A stretch of 8,393 nt of DNA from Chlamydiota bacterium (GTDB lineage Bacteria; Chlamydiota; Chlamydiia; Chlamydiales; SM23-39): the NCBI GenBank assembly GCA_021772165.1, contig JAJFMM010000156.1, positions 1 through 8,393 of the forward strand, given 5' to 3'. Positions 1 to 6,536 of this stretch are shown here, one piece after another. The position numbers and the translations under genes are program-made. Numbering within the stretch: position 1 is the first letter of the stretch; every line of letters begins with the position of its first letter. The notes beneath the pieces were generated by a model. That model did no database searches. It worked only from the letters and a program-made list of their open reading frames with translations, and had not been told where the DNA came from.

Positions 1-1
1 T

Positions 2-1825
2 CAAAATGCTTTTGGAATGCGTATTGATAAGCTTCAAGCAAAAACTCAAGAACTTGAAGGTGAGCGAGATCTTATTCAGAGCTCTCTCTGTTTTAGAGAT
101 AAGGGAAAAGAGCTCTTTGGGGATGATTTTTTTGATCAAACGCAGAGAGATTTAGCTCTCGTTAGAAAGGATCTTGATACGGCAAAAAGCGTTCTTGTCT
201 CTATGGAAGAAACGGGAGATTTCCCCCATCGCTTCGAGCTTGCCTATGATCCAAATCGGATTGTAGAGAGCTGGGCGGAGAGAATTGACGCGGAGCTGCA
301 AGATAAAGGCGATCTCACACTTTACCTGCGCAATCTGGTGCGTCTCTTTTCAGTTCGTGAAAAAATTCTCCAAGAAAGGCAGCTTCACGCTGAGAGATAT
401 CCTGAGCTGGAAGGGATTGATCAGGACTCGATCAAGACTCTTTTGATTGCAACCAATCAGCAGCAAGATCAAGTCAAAGCCGTTATCGATCACTACCGTC
501 ATTTTAGCAAGATGCTAGAAGAGCCTTCTTTCGAAATTAGCTCACTCAGTACGATTTTTTCTGACCCTGTAAGTCAAAAGCTACTCGATAGGGCTGCGCA
601 ATTGCATCTTTCTCTCGAAGACGAAGAGAGTCACAGTGAAAAAGAGGAAGAGCGTTATCGTCGTGAAATTGCTCTCTTACGTCGAATTTTAGGAAATCAT
701 TTACAACAGATGTGTGCCGTAGAGGAGCTCAATAGCTCTCTTTGTCAAGACAAAATGATCGCTTTGCAGCAGATCAATTTAGATTCTATTCAGCGTCAAC
801 TTTCAGTGAATCAGGAAAAAATCAACCAATTGAACTGTAAGCGCAAAGAAGAGCTTTCTATGCAGAAAGATCTTCTTGAAAAAAGAATGGATGGGCTTCG
901 TTTACAAATGGCAGAGAGCCTTCCTGATAAATGGAGAGCAGAGCATCTCTTAACTTTCAAAGAAGAGATGGGTGTTAAAATGCTGCAATCCATTGGTCAG
1001 CTTGTTGAATCGAAGACCATCGGACAGCATCTGCATCATGTTGAATCCAAACCGCTCGACCTTGCTTTGGTTCCCATTTTTCCTGAAAAACCACGCTTTG
1101 CGATGTTTGCAATTGCAGGAGCGATGTTGGCGAGTCTAGGGACGTTTTTTCTGAGTTTTTTAACTACGTTCTATCGAGGATTTCCCACATCTTCAGAGAC
1201 TCTTCTTGCTCTGCGTTACCCCTTTTCCGGACAGATCTCCTTTTCAGTAGATGGTCCGGAGGTGGAAGAAATTTGTGATAACGATCTCGAGACGTTGCGT
1301 AAATGGATGCTTCAAATTGATGAAGCGCCTCAAGGAAAAATTTTAGCCCTCCTTGGAGGCAATGGCCCCGATTACTCCCATACTTTAGCAAGACTGCTTT
1401 CTCAGAGTGGAAGAAAAGTGCTGATCGTACGTTGCGATTTTTCTTCGCCTTTTTCTCAAAAAGATGTTCCCGGCCTGCTTCAGGTTTTACGAGGATCCTC
1501 CGAACCTCTTCCTATCCGTCGAGAAGAAAAGGATCGCTATGATCTGATGACCACAGGGGGCTATACTCGTTATGGAACTGAGCTGATTCGATCTCCTCTT
1601 TTTTCTGAGCTTCTCGAGCAGCTTGCCCCATCGTATGACCATATTTTACTATTTTCACGATCGCCTCTTACTAGCACGGAAACGGAATCGCTTCTCCGTA
1701 TCTCGGACAAGGCGGCCGTTACATTTCAAGAAGAACCAATAGAATTGTTGACACCGTTAATGCGCTGGGCTTACCATGAAGGCAGAACTCGTTTAACATT
1801 TCTCGCATCCAGCCGTTCATTATGA
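2..1825 (+). CDS. Wzc/Wzz-like polysaccharide co-polymerase with degenerate BY-kinase domain (5' partial)
   Basis: Probably an inner-membrane protein that controls chain length or export of a surface polysaccharide. The frame is open to the left edge; the first ATG is at 17, but co-polymerases normally have an N-terminal membrane helix before the periplasmic domain and none is seen, so the true start lies upstream. Numbering from that ATG: residues 1-340 are charged, mostly helical and coiled-coil-like (clearest at 200-300); 346-359 are proline-rich (ALVPIFPEKP), as seen before the second membrane helix of Wzz/Wzc proteins; 361-386 form a hydrophobic helix; 440-602 resemble a BY-kinase/MinD-type fold. 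A Walker A'-like strand is visible (KVLIVRCDFSSP, D474). The Walker A position reads GGNGPDYSHT with no GK[ST], and the Walker B-like strand YDHILLFSRSP has no terminal Asp. No C-terminal tyrosine cluster is present. Kinase activity is therefore doubtful. It overlaps the next gene by four bases. The fold assignment is by pattern, not alignment. Confidence 0.72.
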   Translation, partial: QNAFGMRIDKLQAKTQELEGERDLIQSSLCFRDKGKELFGDDFFDQTQRDLALVRKDLDTAKSVLVSMEETGDFPHRFELAYDPNRIVESWAERIDAELQDKGDLTLYLRNLVRLFSVREKILQERQLHAERYPELEGIDQDSIKTLLIATNQQQDQVKAVIDHYRHFSKMLEEPSFEISSLSTIFSDPVSQKLLDRAAQLHLSLEDEESHSEKEEERYRREIALLRRILGNHLQQMCAVEELNSSLCQDKMIALQQINLDSIQRQLSVNQEKINQLNCKRKEELSMQKDLLEKRMDGLRLQMAESLPDKWRAEHLLTFKEEMGVKMLQSIGQLVESKTIGQHLHHVESKPLDLALVPIFPEKPRFAMFAIAGAMLASLGTFFLSFLTTFYRGFPTSSETLLALRYPFSGQISFSVDGPEVEEICDNDLETLRKWMLQIDEAPQGKILALLGGNGPDYSHTLARLLSQSGRKVLIVRCDFSSPFSQKDVPGLLQVLRGSSEPLPIRREEKDRYDLMTTGGYTRYGTELIRSPLFSELLEQLAPSYDHILLFSRSPLTSTETESLLRISDKAAVTFQEEPIELLTPLMRWAYHEGRTRLTFLASSRSL

Positions 1826-2799
1826 GGGATTTAAGTTGTAAGAAGATTCTTGTTGCAGGAGGAGCCGGTTTTTTAGGCTCTCATCTGTGCGAGCGTCTCT
1901 TGGGAGAAGGACACGAAGTCATCTGCGTGGATAATTTCTTCACAGGCTCGAAAGAAAATCTTCGAGCAATTGAGAAGCATCCGCGTTTTGAGATTCTTCG
2001 TCACGATATCTCCTGTCCTCTTTCTATTGAAGTCGACGAAATCTATAACTTCGCCTGCCCGGCGTCTCCTTTGCATTATCAGTACGATCCGATTCAAACC
2101 ATGAAGACAAGTGTGCTGGGAGCGATGCATCTGTTAGAGCTCTCTAAACGCTTGCGCTCTAAAATTTTTCAGGCGTCTACAAGTGAGGTATACGGAGATC
2201 CTACTGTGCATCCTCAGCCGGAAGAGTATTGGGGAAATGTCAATCCGATCGGATTTCGCTCATGCTATGATGAGGGAAAACGATGTGCAGAGACTCTGTT
2301 TTTCGATTATTGGCGTCAGAGTGCTGTTCGTATTAAGCTCGGACGCATTTTCAATACGTATGGTCCTCGCATGCATCCAAACGATGGACGAGTCGTATCT
2401 AACTTCATTGTACAGGCGCTCTCCGGACAACCGCTCACAATCTATGGCGATGGCACGCAGACGCGCTCCTTTTGCTATGTCGATGATCTGATCGATGTCA
2501 TCATCAAGTTGATGAATACAGATGATTCGATCACGGGTCCCATCAATATCGGCAATCCCACAGAGTATACAATTTCTGAGCTTGCCGAGCAGATTCGCGA
2601 GATGACCGGTTCTCGCTCTCCTATCATCTATAAACCTCTACCTTCTGATGATCCTAAGCAGAGGCGTCCAGATATCAGCAAAGCGAAAGCTCTTCTAGGA
2701 TGGCAGCCGAAAGTAGGAGTAGAACAGGGACTCAGAGAGACCATCGCCTATTTTGAGGGAGTCCTTTCTGGGGAAGGCCTGGAAAGCCCCATTCCTTGA
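1822..2799 (+). CDS. uxs: UDP-glucuronate decarboxylase (UDP-xylose synthase)
   Basis: Cytosolic NAD-dependent enzyme of the extended short-chain dehydrogenase family that turns UDP-glucuronate into UDP-xylose and CO2, supplying a sugar donor for polysaccharide synthesis. The 325 residues cover the whole single-domain bacterial enzyme. Visible signatures: NAD-binding GGAGFLG at 13-19, D37 at the end of beta 2 for the adenosine ribose, FACPASP at 77-83, the catalytic segment STSEVYG (T120, E122), the YxxxK pair Y149/K153 in CYDEGKR, and the family blocks GRIFNTYGPRM and NDGRVVSNF. The similarity to animal and plant UXS is strong throughout, which separates it from UDP-glucose epimerases and dTDP-glucose dehydratases. 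The ATG lies in an ATGA overlap with the upstream co-polymerase gene and has no clear Shine-Dalgarno sequence, so translation is probably coupled to that gene. No in-window gene supplies UDP-glucuronate. Confidence 0.93.
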   Translation: MRDLSCKKILVAGGAGFLGSHLCERLLGEGHEVICVDNFFTGSKENLRAIEKHPRFEILRHDISCPLSIEVDEIYNFACPASPLHYQYDPIQTMKTSVLGAMHLLELSKRLRSKIFQASTSEVYGDPTVHPQPEEYWGNVNPIGFRSCYDEGKRCAETLFFDYWRQSAVRIKLGRIFNTYGPRMHPNDGRVVSNFIVQALSGQPLTIYGDGTQTRSFCYVDDLIDVIIKLMNTDDSITGPINIGNPTEYTISELAEQIREMTGSRSPIIYKPLPSDDPKQRRPDISKAKALLGWQPKVGVEQGLRETIAYFEGVLSGEGLESPIP

Positions 2800-2802
2800 A
2801 TC

Positions 2803-2829
2803 TTGCAGATCTTTTCGACCACACTGCAA
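2803..2829. terminator. weak inverted repeat between convergent genes
   Basis: TTGCAG at 2803-2808 is complementary to CTGCAA at 2824-2829, with a 15-base loop, just after the stop codon of the decarboxylase gene. There is no T-run on either side, so this is at best a poor intrinsic terminator. It is the only hairpin I see in the 85-base gap 2800-2884 between the two convergent genes. Confidence 0.2.
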
Positions 2830-2879
2830 TTTCCAAGAAAGCGGGTTTCCCAGACCTTCCCTAATGGGTACTCTCTGCA

Positions 2880-2902
2880 AAAGCTTACTGCCCAGCAGCT
2901 TT
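2880..2902 (-). terminator. possible terminator overlapping the PBP2 stop codon
   Basis: On the minus strand AAAGCT (2902-2897) pairs with AGCTTT (2885-2880) around an 11-base loop that can add a small CTG/CAG pairing. It is followed by one more T and then GCAGAG. The stem contains part of the stop codon. The stem is short and AT-rich and the T-run is only four bases, so it is a weak candidate. Confidence 0.22.
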
Positions 2903-5900
2903 CTTAATTTCCCGCCATTTTTGAATCGTCTGTGCGGCTAGAGGTGCGGCTTCTTTGCCGCCATCGCCGTATCGCAGGTACACAGCAACGACGATTTCAG
3001 GTCGTGCCCAAGGATCTTTCTCTGTTTTGCTTGAAGGTTCAAATCCGATGGCCCCAAACCATATATGCTTATACATGATCGGAGCGGAGCCTGGATTGTA
3101 GCTCTCTCGCCCCAGGACCTCTGCAGTACTGGTCTTGCCGATCATCTGATGCTGAAGAGAAAGAAAATCTCTGAGTAATTTGGGTTTGCCGTAAAACGCT
3201 TTGATGGCACTCGGACGAGCGCATCCTTTTGGTCCCCAGACAACACGGTCCATTCCTTCGAAGATAAGATTGCGCGCAGAGGCTGTCAAAGGCAGTGAGC
3301 GTCGCAAGCGCGGCTCAACGCGGGCTCGTTTCTTCTCGTCTGACTGGATCTCCTGATCGCAGAAGAGGGGAAAGTCAATGCCAAGAAGAGCGAGCTCTTT
3401 TTCTCTGAAGAAGGGAGAGCTCATTCGGATGCCCCTTTCGGGATGATGACCCTCAAAGCAGAGCGCCAGCTTGGGAGAAAGCAGTTTTCCTCTATTAGCA
3501 AGAGTTCCTAGCATACTAGCTGTCTGCAGAGGCGTTGCTATCAGTGTGTGCTGTCCGATTGCAAAGGAGTAGAGTCCCGTTCGGTTGCTACTCGCATCTT
3601 TGGGAAGACGGCCTCTGAATTCTCCGGGAAGATCAATCCCTGAGAGCTCTCCGAATCCGAAGTTGGCTGCAGCTCGTACAAGATCCTCGGGATCGGAGAG
3701 GAGATCTCCTGCCAATAGAGAAAAGAAGGGGTTGCTGGACTGCTCCAGTGCGGCAGTAAGATTGAGTTTTCCCATGTGGGGTAAGTGGCTTCGAGGAAGT
3801 CGTCCTCCCTTATAGTGACGCGGAATCGGTTTGTGATCGAGCGTTTCTGCGACCGTAAGCGTACGGCGCGCCGAATCGTAGCGCACTTCGTCCAAGATCG
3901 TAAACTCTCCTGCTTGCTTCTCGTTTTGACGCAAAGCTTCGTAACTTGTAACGAGTTTGAAAATAGATCCCAATGGGGCTGAGCACTGTAGTGCGTGCGA
4001 GCGCATGTGGGCAAACCCACCGATCGGATAGAAGGCGGCTGCGAGATTCCTTTCTGTTTGTTCGCCTCTCTTTCCTCGCAAAGAGGCGTAGCTGCCCCAA
4101 AGAGGACGCTCGAGCTGACGATAGGAGCGCATTGTCTTCATCCACTGAGCACACTCTTCGAGTGTTAAGTCTGTAGCCGCTTTACGTAGACAAGTCCAGA
4201 AGTTCGAGCCGAGGAGGGAGGCATCAAAATAGAAGAGCTCGGTCTGCTCTAAAAGCGAAGCGTCCTGTTTCACGTAAGCCACCAGGAGAGGGATGCGGAT
4301 CGTTTTCCAGAGCTCTTCGAACATCTCGCGCTCTTTCTCATCGAGGTAGTCGAGATAGGGGCGCGCGTAGGTGTTTCTCTCTTTTTCTTCTTCGCGTTTC
4401 TGTAGTAGAAACTCTTTGAGGTAAGAGCGGCGCCACGCTTTGAACTCATCAAAGCGGAAGCGTGCTTTCGCCGTTTCTCTGAGGAGATCTTCCGCCCCTT
4501 TAAGAGACTGTACCAGCAAGCGATAGGCGGGAATTTTCATGGATCCCGTTTTTGCGATTAGCTCGTCAGTGAATGCCGGGCTATAGACGGCCATGCGGCA
4601 GAGATCCAGCGCAAATAACTTGTCGCTATTGTGCGGAATCCCACTTAACAGCGACTCGATGCGCCGTTTGTGGGGCAGGGCCTCTTCCGATGCGAAACGC
4701 AAGGCAGCCTGAATGTCGGAAAACTCTTTTTCCGGCGCCGCTGGCCGGTCAGAGGGAAAGAGCGCATCCATGAGTAGCGCCGGTTTTGGGCTGCCCGCAA
4801 AATAGAGAAGCGCTTCAAAGTCTTCCTGAAGATGGATCGCTGTTTTTAGATCGTCTGCGCGATTCCAAAGTGCGCGTAGGGGGCCGCTTCGAGGAAGAAT
4901 CCAATCGAGATAGGCCTCCCAAGTCAGAAAAGCGTGCTCATTTCTCGTGCCATGTTCTCGATGCAGCGGCTCTTTTCCATCAAAAATCGCTGCGATCTGG
5001 CTCTCTCCCTCCTGCCAGCGCCGAACTCTTGCTAATTTCTCCCCGCGCTCCGAGGTTAGAATAAAATCATTCGGATCGAAGCGGGGCGTGCTCGCCATCG
5101 CGAGAACTTCTCCCGTGTTAGGATCGAGGGCGACGATCGCACCTCCTTTGATCCAGGGCTGTTTCAGCGCTCGTCTCTGCTTGGTCTCGGGATCGAGCCC
5201 GAGGCTGCGGCCGTTTCGCGTCTTTTCGTTCTCGATGAGAAGGGCTTCGCAAAACTGCTGCAACTCCAACGAGAGGGATAAAGTGATTTTTTGGCCTGAG
5301 ACAGGCTCTCTGCCCCCTGCGAGCTCGCGCAGAATCTGCCCCTTCTGATCGATCTCGAAGGTCTTTTTCCCAGAATAGCCGCGTAGCTCTTGCTCATACT
5401 GCTTCTCTAGTCCCGTTTTCCCCACTAGATCATTGATCGTATAGGCGCGCTCTTTAAGCTCCTGGTAGCGCGCTGCAATCGAGCTCTCTTCGTTGCCATC
5501 CAGAATCATCTGCTGCAGGAGATCCAGCTCCTCGACAAGCTCGAGATGCTCCTTATGGTTGATCGCGCCAAGATGCCCCAGTAGATGCGAGGCAGCCTCT
5601 CCCATAGGATAGAAGCGCTCCGAGGAACTCTGAGCATGTAGAGCCGGCCACGCTCTTTCTAAAGCCCTCATGCGGTAGTATTGCTCTTCTGAAATGTTGG
5701 ATTCAATGATGAAAGGAACGTGGGGAAAAAGAGAAGCCTTTGAATGAATCAGATCCGCGATGCGCCCCGCATCCTGAGAAAGCTCTCTTCCCAGCATCTG
5801 AGAGAGTCTGCGGATGTATTCCTTGCGCGGATAGGTACGCGAGCGCTTTCCCGAGGCATCCGTTTTCCAGCCGAGTGGAGCTATTTGCGAAAGCTGGTTG

Positions 5901-6142
5901 TAGTAGATGGCGGCATTGTAATGGATGCGGCTCTGGGCGAGGGGGGTTCCAAAACGATCGACAATGCAACCTCTATCCGCTTTCTGTATGAAGGTCCTTC
6001 TCTGTGGCCTTTGCGACTCCACGAGCTTTTCTTCTCGCTGAACGACGGTGAGATGCCAGATGCGAAATGCGATGAGCAGAAATGCGCCAATGAAAACCTG
6101 GAGTAGCCGATTTGTTTTGTGGAGAGAGGACATGCTTACCAT
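2885..6142 (-). CDS. pbp2: penicillin-binding protein 2, class B transpeptidase, chlamydial large form
   Basis: Inner-membrane D,D-transpeptidase that crosslinks peptidoglycan peptides. Layout over 1085 residues: one membrane helix at about 12-31, the dimerization/pedestal region at about 40-290 containing RGCIVDRFGTPLA and the PBP2-type GKTGLEKQYEQEL (241-253), then IVALDPNTGEVLAMASTPRFDPN at 336-358 as the start of the transpeptidase domain. Active-site motifs: S726-I-F-K729 (SxxK, catalytic serine), S802-S-N804 (SxN), and K1003-T-S1005 where most families have KTG. Between about 360 and 715 lies a charged, helical insert absent from the roughly 630-residue E. coli PBP2; I recall chlamydial PBP2 being of similar large size. 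In chlamydiae PBP2 works in polarized division with MreB-linked proteins. Start: ATG at 6142 or ATG three codons on at 6133; neither has a good Shine-Dalgarno sequence. It is transcribed away from the tRNA/rpsB operon. Confidence 0.93.
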   Translation of the reverse strand: MVSMSSLHKTNRLLQVFIGAFLLIAFRIWHLTVVQREEKLVESQRPQRRTFIQKADRGCIVDRFGTPLAQSRIHYNAAIYYNQLSQIAPLGWKTDASGKRSRTYPRKEYIRRLSQMLGRELSQDAGRIADLIHSKASLFPHVPFIIESNISEEQYYRMRALERAWPALHAQSSSERFYPMGEAASHLLGHLGAINHKEHLELVEELDLLQQMILDGNEESSIAARYQELKERAYTINDLVGKTGLEKQYEQELRGYSGKKTFEIDQKGQILRELAGGREPVSGQKITLSLSLELQQFCEALLIENEKTRNGRSLGLDPETKQRRALKQPWIKGGAIVALDPNTGEVLAMASTPRFDPNDFILTSERGEKLARVRRWQEGESQIAAIFDGKEPLHREHGTRNEHAFLTWEAYLDWILPRSGPLRALWNRADDLKTAIHLQEDFEALLYFAGSPKPALLMDALFPSDRPAAPEKEFSDIQAALRFASEEALPHKRRIESLLSGIPHNSDKLFALDLCRMAVYSPAFTDELIAKTGSMKIPAYRLLVQSLKGAEDLLRETAKARFRFDEFKAWRRSYLKEFLLQKREEEKERNTYARPYLDYLDEKEREMFEELWKTIRIPLLVAYVKQDASLLEQTELFYFDASLLGSNFWTCLRKAATDLTLEECAQWMKTMRSYRQLERPLWGSYASLRGKRGEQTERNLAAAFYPIGGFAHMRSHALQCSAPLGSIFKLVTSYEALRQNEKQAGEFTILDEVRYDSARRTLTVAETLDHKPIPRHYKGGRLPRSHLPHMGKLNLTAALEQSSNPFFSLLAGDLLSDPEDLVRAAANFGFGELSGIDLPGEFRGRLPKDASSNRTGLYSFAIGQHTLIATPLQTASMLGTLANRGKLLSPKLALCFEGHHPERGIRMSSPFFREKELALLGIDFPLFCDQEIQSDEKKRARVEPRLRRSLPLTASARNLIFEGMDRVVWGPKGCARPSAIKAFYGKPKLLRDFLSLQHQMIGKTSTAEVLGRESYNPGSAPIMYKHIWFGAIGFEPSSKTEKDPWARPEIVVAVYLRYGDGGKEAAPLAAQTIQKWREIKKAAGQ

Positions 6143-6212
6143 TGAAAATCGTCACAGGGTTTTTAGGCGAGTGTTATTGCTGATAGGGAGCCAGATCCGG
6201 CAAAATAAAAAG

Positions 6213-6241
6213 TTGTCGTTTAATTGAGTCTTTGTTATGTT
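6213..6241 (+). promoter_or_regulatory. candidate sigma70-type promoter upstream of the small ORF and tRNA-Gly
   Basis: TTGTCG (6213-6218) and TATGTT (6236-6241) are separated by 17 bases; each matches the consensus at four of six positions. A transcript would start near 6248, upstream of the small ORF at 6274 and the tRNA. The call is from pattern only. Confidence 0.35.
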
Positions 6242-6273
6242 TCTGTCTTGTTTGATGGATTAACTGGAGTCAA

Positions 6274-6357
6274 ATGAAAGAAAAGTTTTTCTTTGCCGAG
6301 GAGGGCCTGCGAGACGCAGAATTCAAAATCCTTGCAAGAAATCGCTTTTTGGGGTAA
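6274..6357 (+). CDS. possible 27-residue small protein or leader peptide
   Basis: An ATG ORF of 27 codons plus TAA, reading MKEKFFFAEEGLRDAEFKIL then ARNRFLG. GGAG at 6266-6269 precedes the ATG by four bases, a little closer than ideal. It sits between the promoter candidate at 6213-6241 and the tRNA, and its stop codon coincides with the -10 of the tRNA-proximal promoter. I recognise no family. A frame this short can occur by chance, so it is offered as a candidate only; conservation of the start, spacing and stop in relatives would be the test. Confidence 0.22.
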   Translation: MKEKFFFAEEGLRDAEFKILARNRFLG

Positions 6358-6360
6358 AAC
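6332..6360 (+). promoter_or_regulatory. candidate promoter for tRNA-Gly and the rpsB-tsf-pyrH operon
   Basis: TTGCAA (6332-6337) and TAAAAC (6355-6360) are spaced by 17 bases, each four of six to the sigma70 consensus (sigma66 in chlamydiae). The start site would fall around 6367, six or seven bases before the mature tRNA 5' end at 6374, a usual geometry for tRNA genes. Confidence 0.45.
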
Positions 6361-6373
6361 AGTTGGTTTTCAT

Positions 6374-6444
6374 GCGCCTGTAGTTTAGTGGTAGAACAGT
6401 AGCCTTCCAAGCTACGAGTGTCAGTTCGATTCTGTCCAGGCGCT
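6374..6444 (+). tRNA. tRNA-Gly, anticodon UCC
   Basis: A 71-base cloverleaf. The acceptor stem is seven perfect pairs (6374-6380 with 6437-6443) with U73 as discriminator, typical of bacterial tRNA-Gly, as are G1-C72 and C2-G71. D loop AGTGGTA (6387-6393). Anticodon stem GTAGC/GCTAC (6399-6403, 6411-6415) around loop CTTCCAA, giving anticodon TCC at 6406-6408, which reads GGA and, with wobble, GGG. Variable loop of four bases. T loop TTCGATT (6425-6431). CCA is not encoded and must be added by tRNA nucleotidyltransferase. One oddity is a U-U mismatch in the T stem (6421 with 6435). It lies 92 bases before rpsB with no clear promoter between them, so it is probably cut from a shared transcript. 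Confidence 0.96.
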
Positions 6445-6457
6445 AGTTGAGATCTAT

Positions 6458-6473
6458 CCCCGGCTTGCCGGGG
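6458..6473 (+). promoter_or_regulatory. stable CUUG-capped hairpin in the rpsB leader
   Basis: CCCCGG (6458-6463) pairs with CCGGGG (6468-6473) around the tetraloop CTTG, a known extra-stable loop when closed by G-C. The hairpin starts 13 bases after the tRNA 3' end. It is followed by AAGACTC rather than a T-run, so it is not a standard intrinsic terminator. It could guide tRNA 3' processing, protect the 5' end of the released rpsB mRNA, or form part of an S2 autoregulatory leader. The structure is seen; the role is inferred. Confidence 0.5.
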
Positions 6474-6492
6474 AAGACTCAGATTAACAGTA

Positions 6493-6520
6493 GGGTTGAG
6501 GTCACCTTCAACTCGAACCC
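6493..6520 (+). promoter_or_regulatory. second, alternative-folding hairpin just before rpsB
   Basis: GGGTT (6493-6497) can pair with AACCC (6516-6520), extended inwards by GAG/CTC with one bulged G. Alternatively GTTGA (6495-6499) pairs with TCAAC (6508-6512). The two folds exclude each other and both end 11-25 bases before the S2 start. This is what an S2-responsive leader could look like, but both stems are short and could be chance. Confidence 0.25.
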
Positions 6521-6536
6521 CCCACCAACAAAAGGA

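Noticed and set aside
2183..2491. A 102-codon + strand frame inside the decarboxylase gene
   Set aside because: It is an alternate-frame shadow of a strongly conserved enzyme, and its translation has no recognisable features.
4947..5348. A 133-codon open frame on the + strand opposite the PBP2 gene
   Set aside because: It lies wholly antisense to a well-conserved CDS, has no family likeness or ribosome binding site, and is explained by the codon bias of the real gene. The same holds for the other antisense frames in 2885-6142.
6143..6212. A minus-strand promoter for PBP2 (TTGCCG followed by CAATAA)
   Set aside because: The -10 fit is poor and the spacing is about 18 bases; too weak to annotate, although a promoter for this gene must lie nearby.
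6277..6294. Perfect AAAGAAA/TTTCTTT inverted repeat
   Set aside because: It is a low-complexity AT stem inside the possible small ORF, with no GC pairs other than one, and likely chance.
6458..6473. Intrinsic terminator after tRNA-Gly
   Set aside because: The stem is strong, but AAGACTC follows instead of a T-run, so it was kept as a leader structure.
6500..6527. A second tRNA-like 3' end before rpsB (TTCAACT loop and CCCACCA)
   Set aside because: The bases flanking the loop do not pair as a T stem, and no matching acceptor or anticodon arm is found on either strand.
6447..6536. A TTG-started N-terminal extension of S2 by 30 codons
   Set aside because: The added residues are unlike any S2 and would require the leader hairpins to be coding; the region is better explained as tRNA trailer and mRNA leader.
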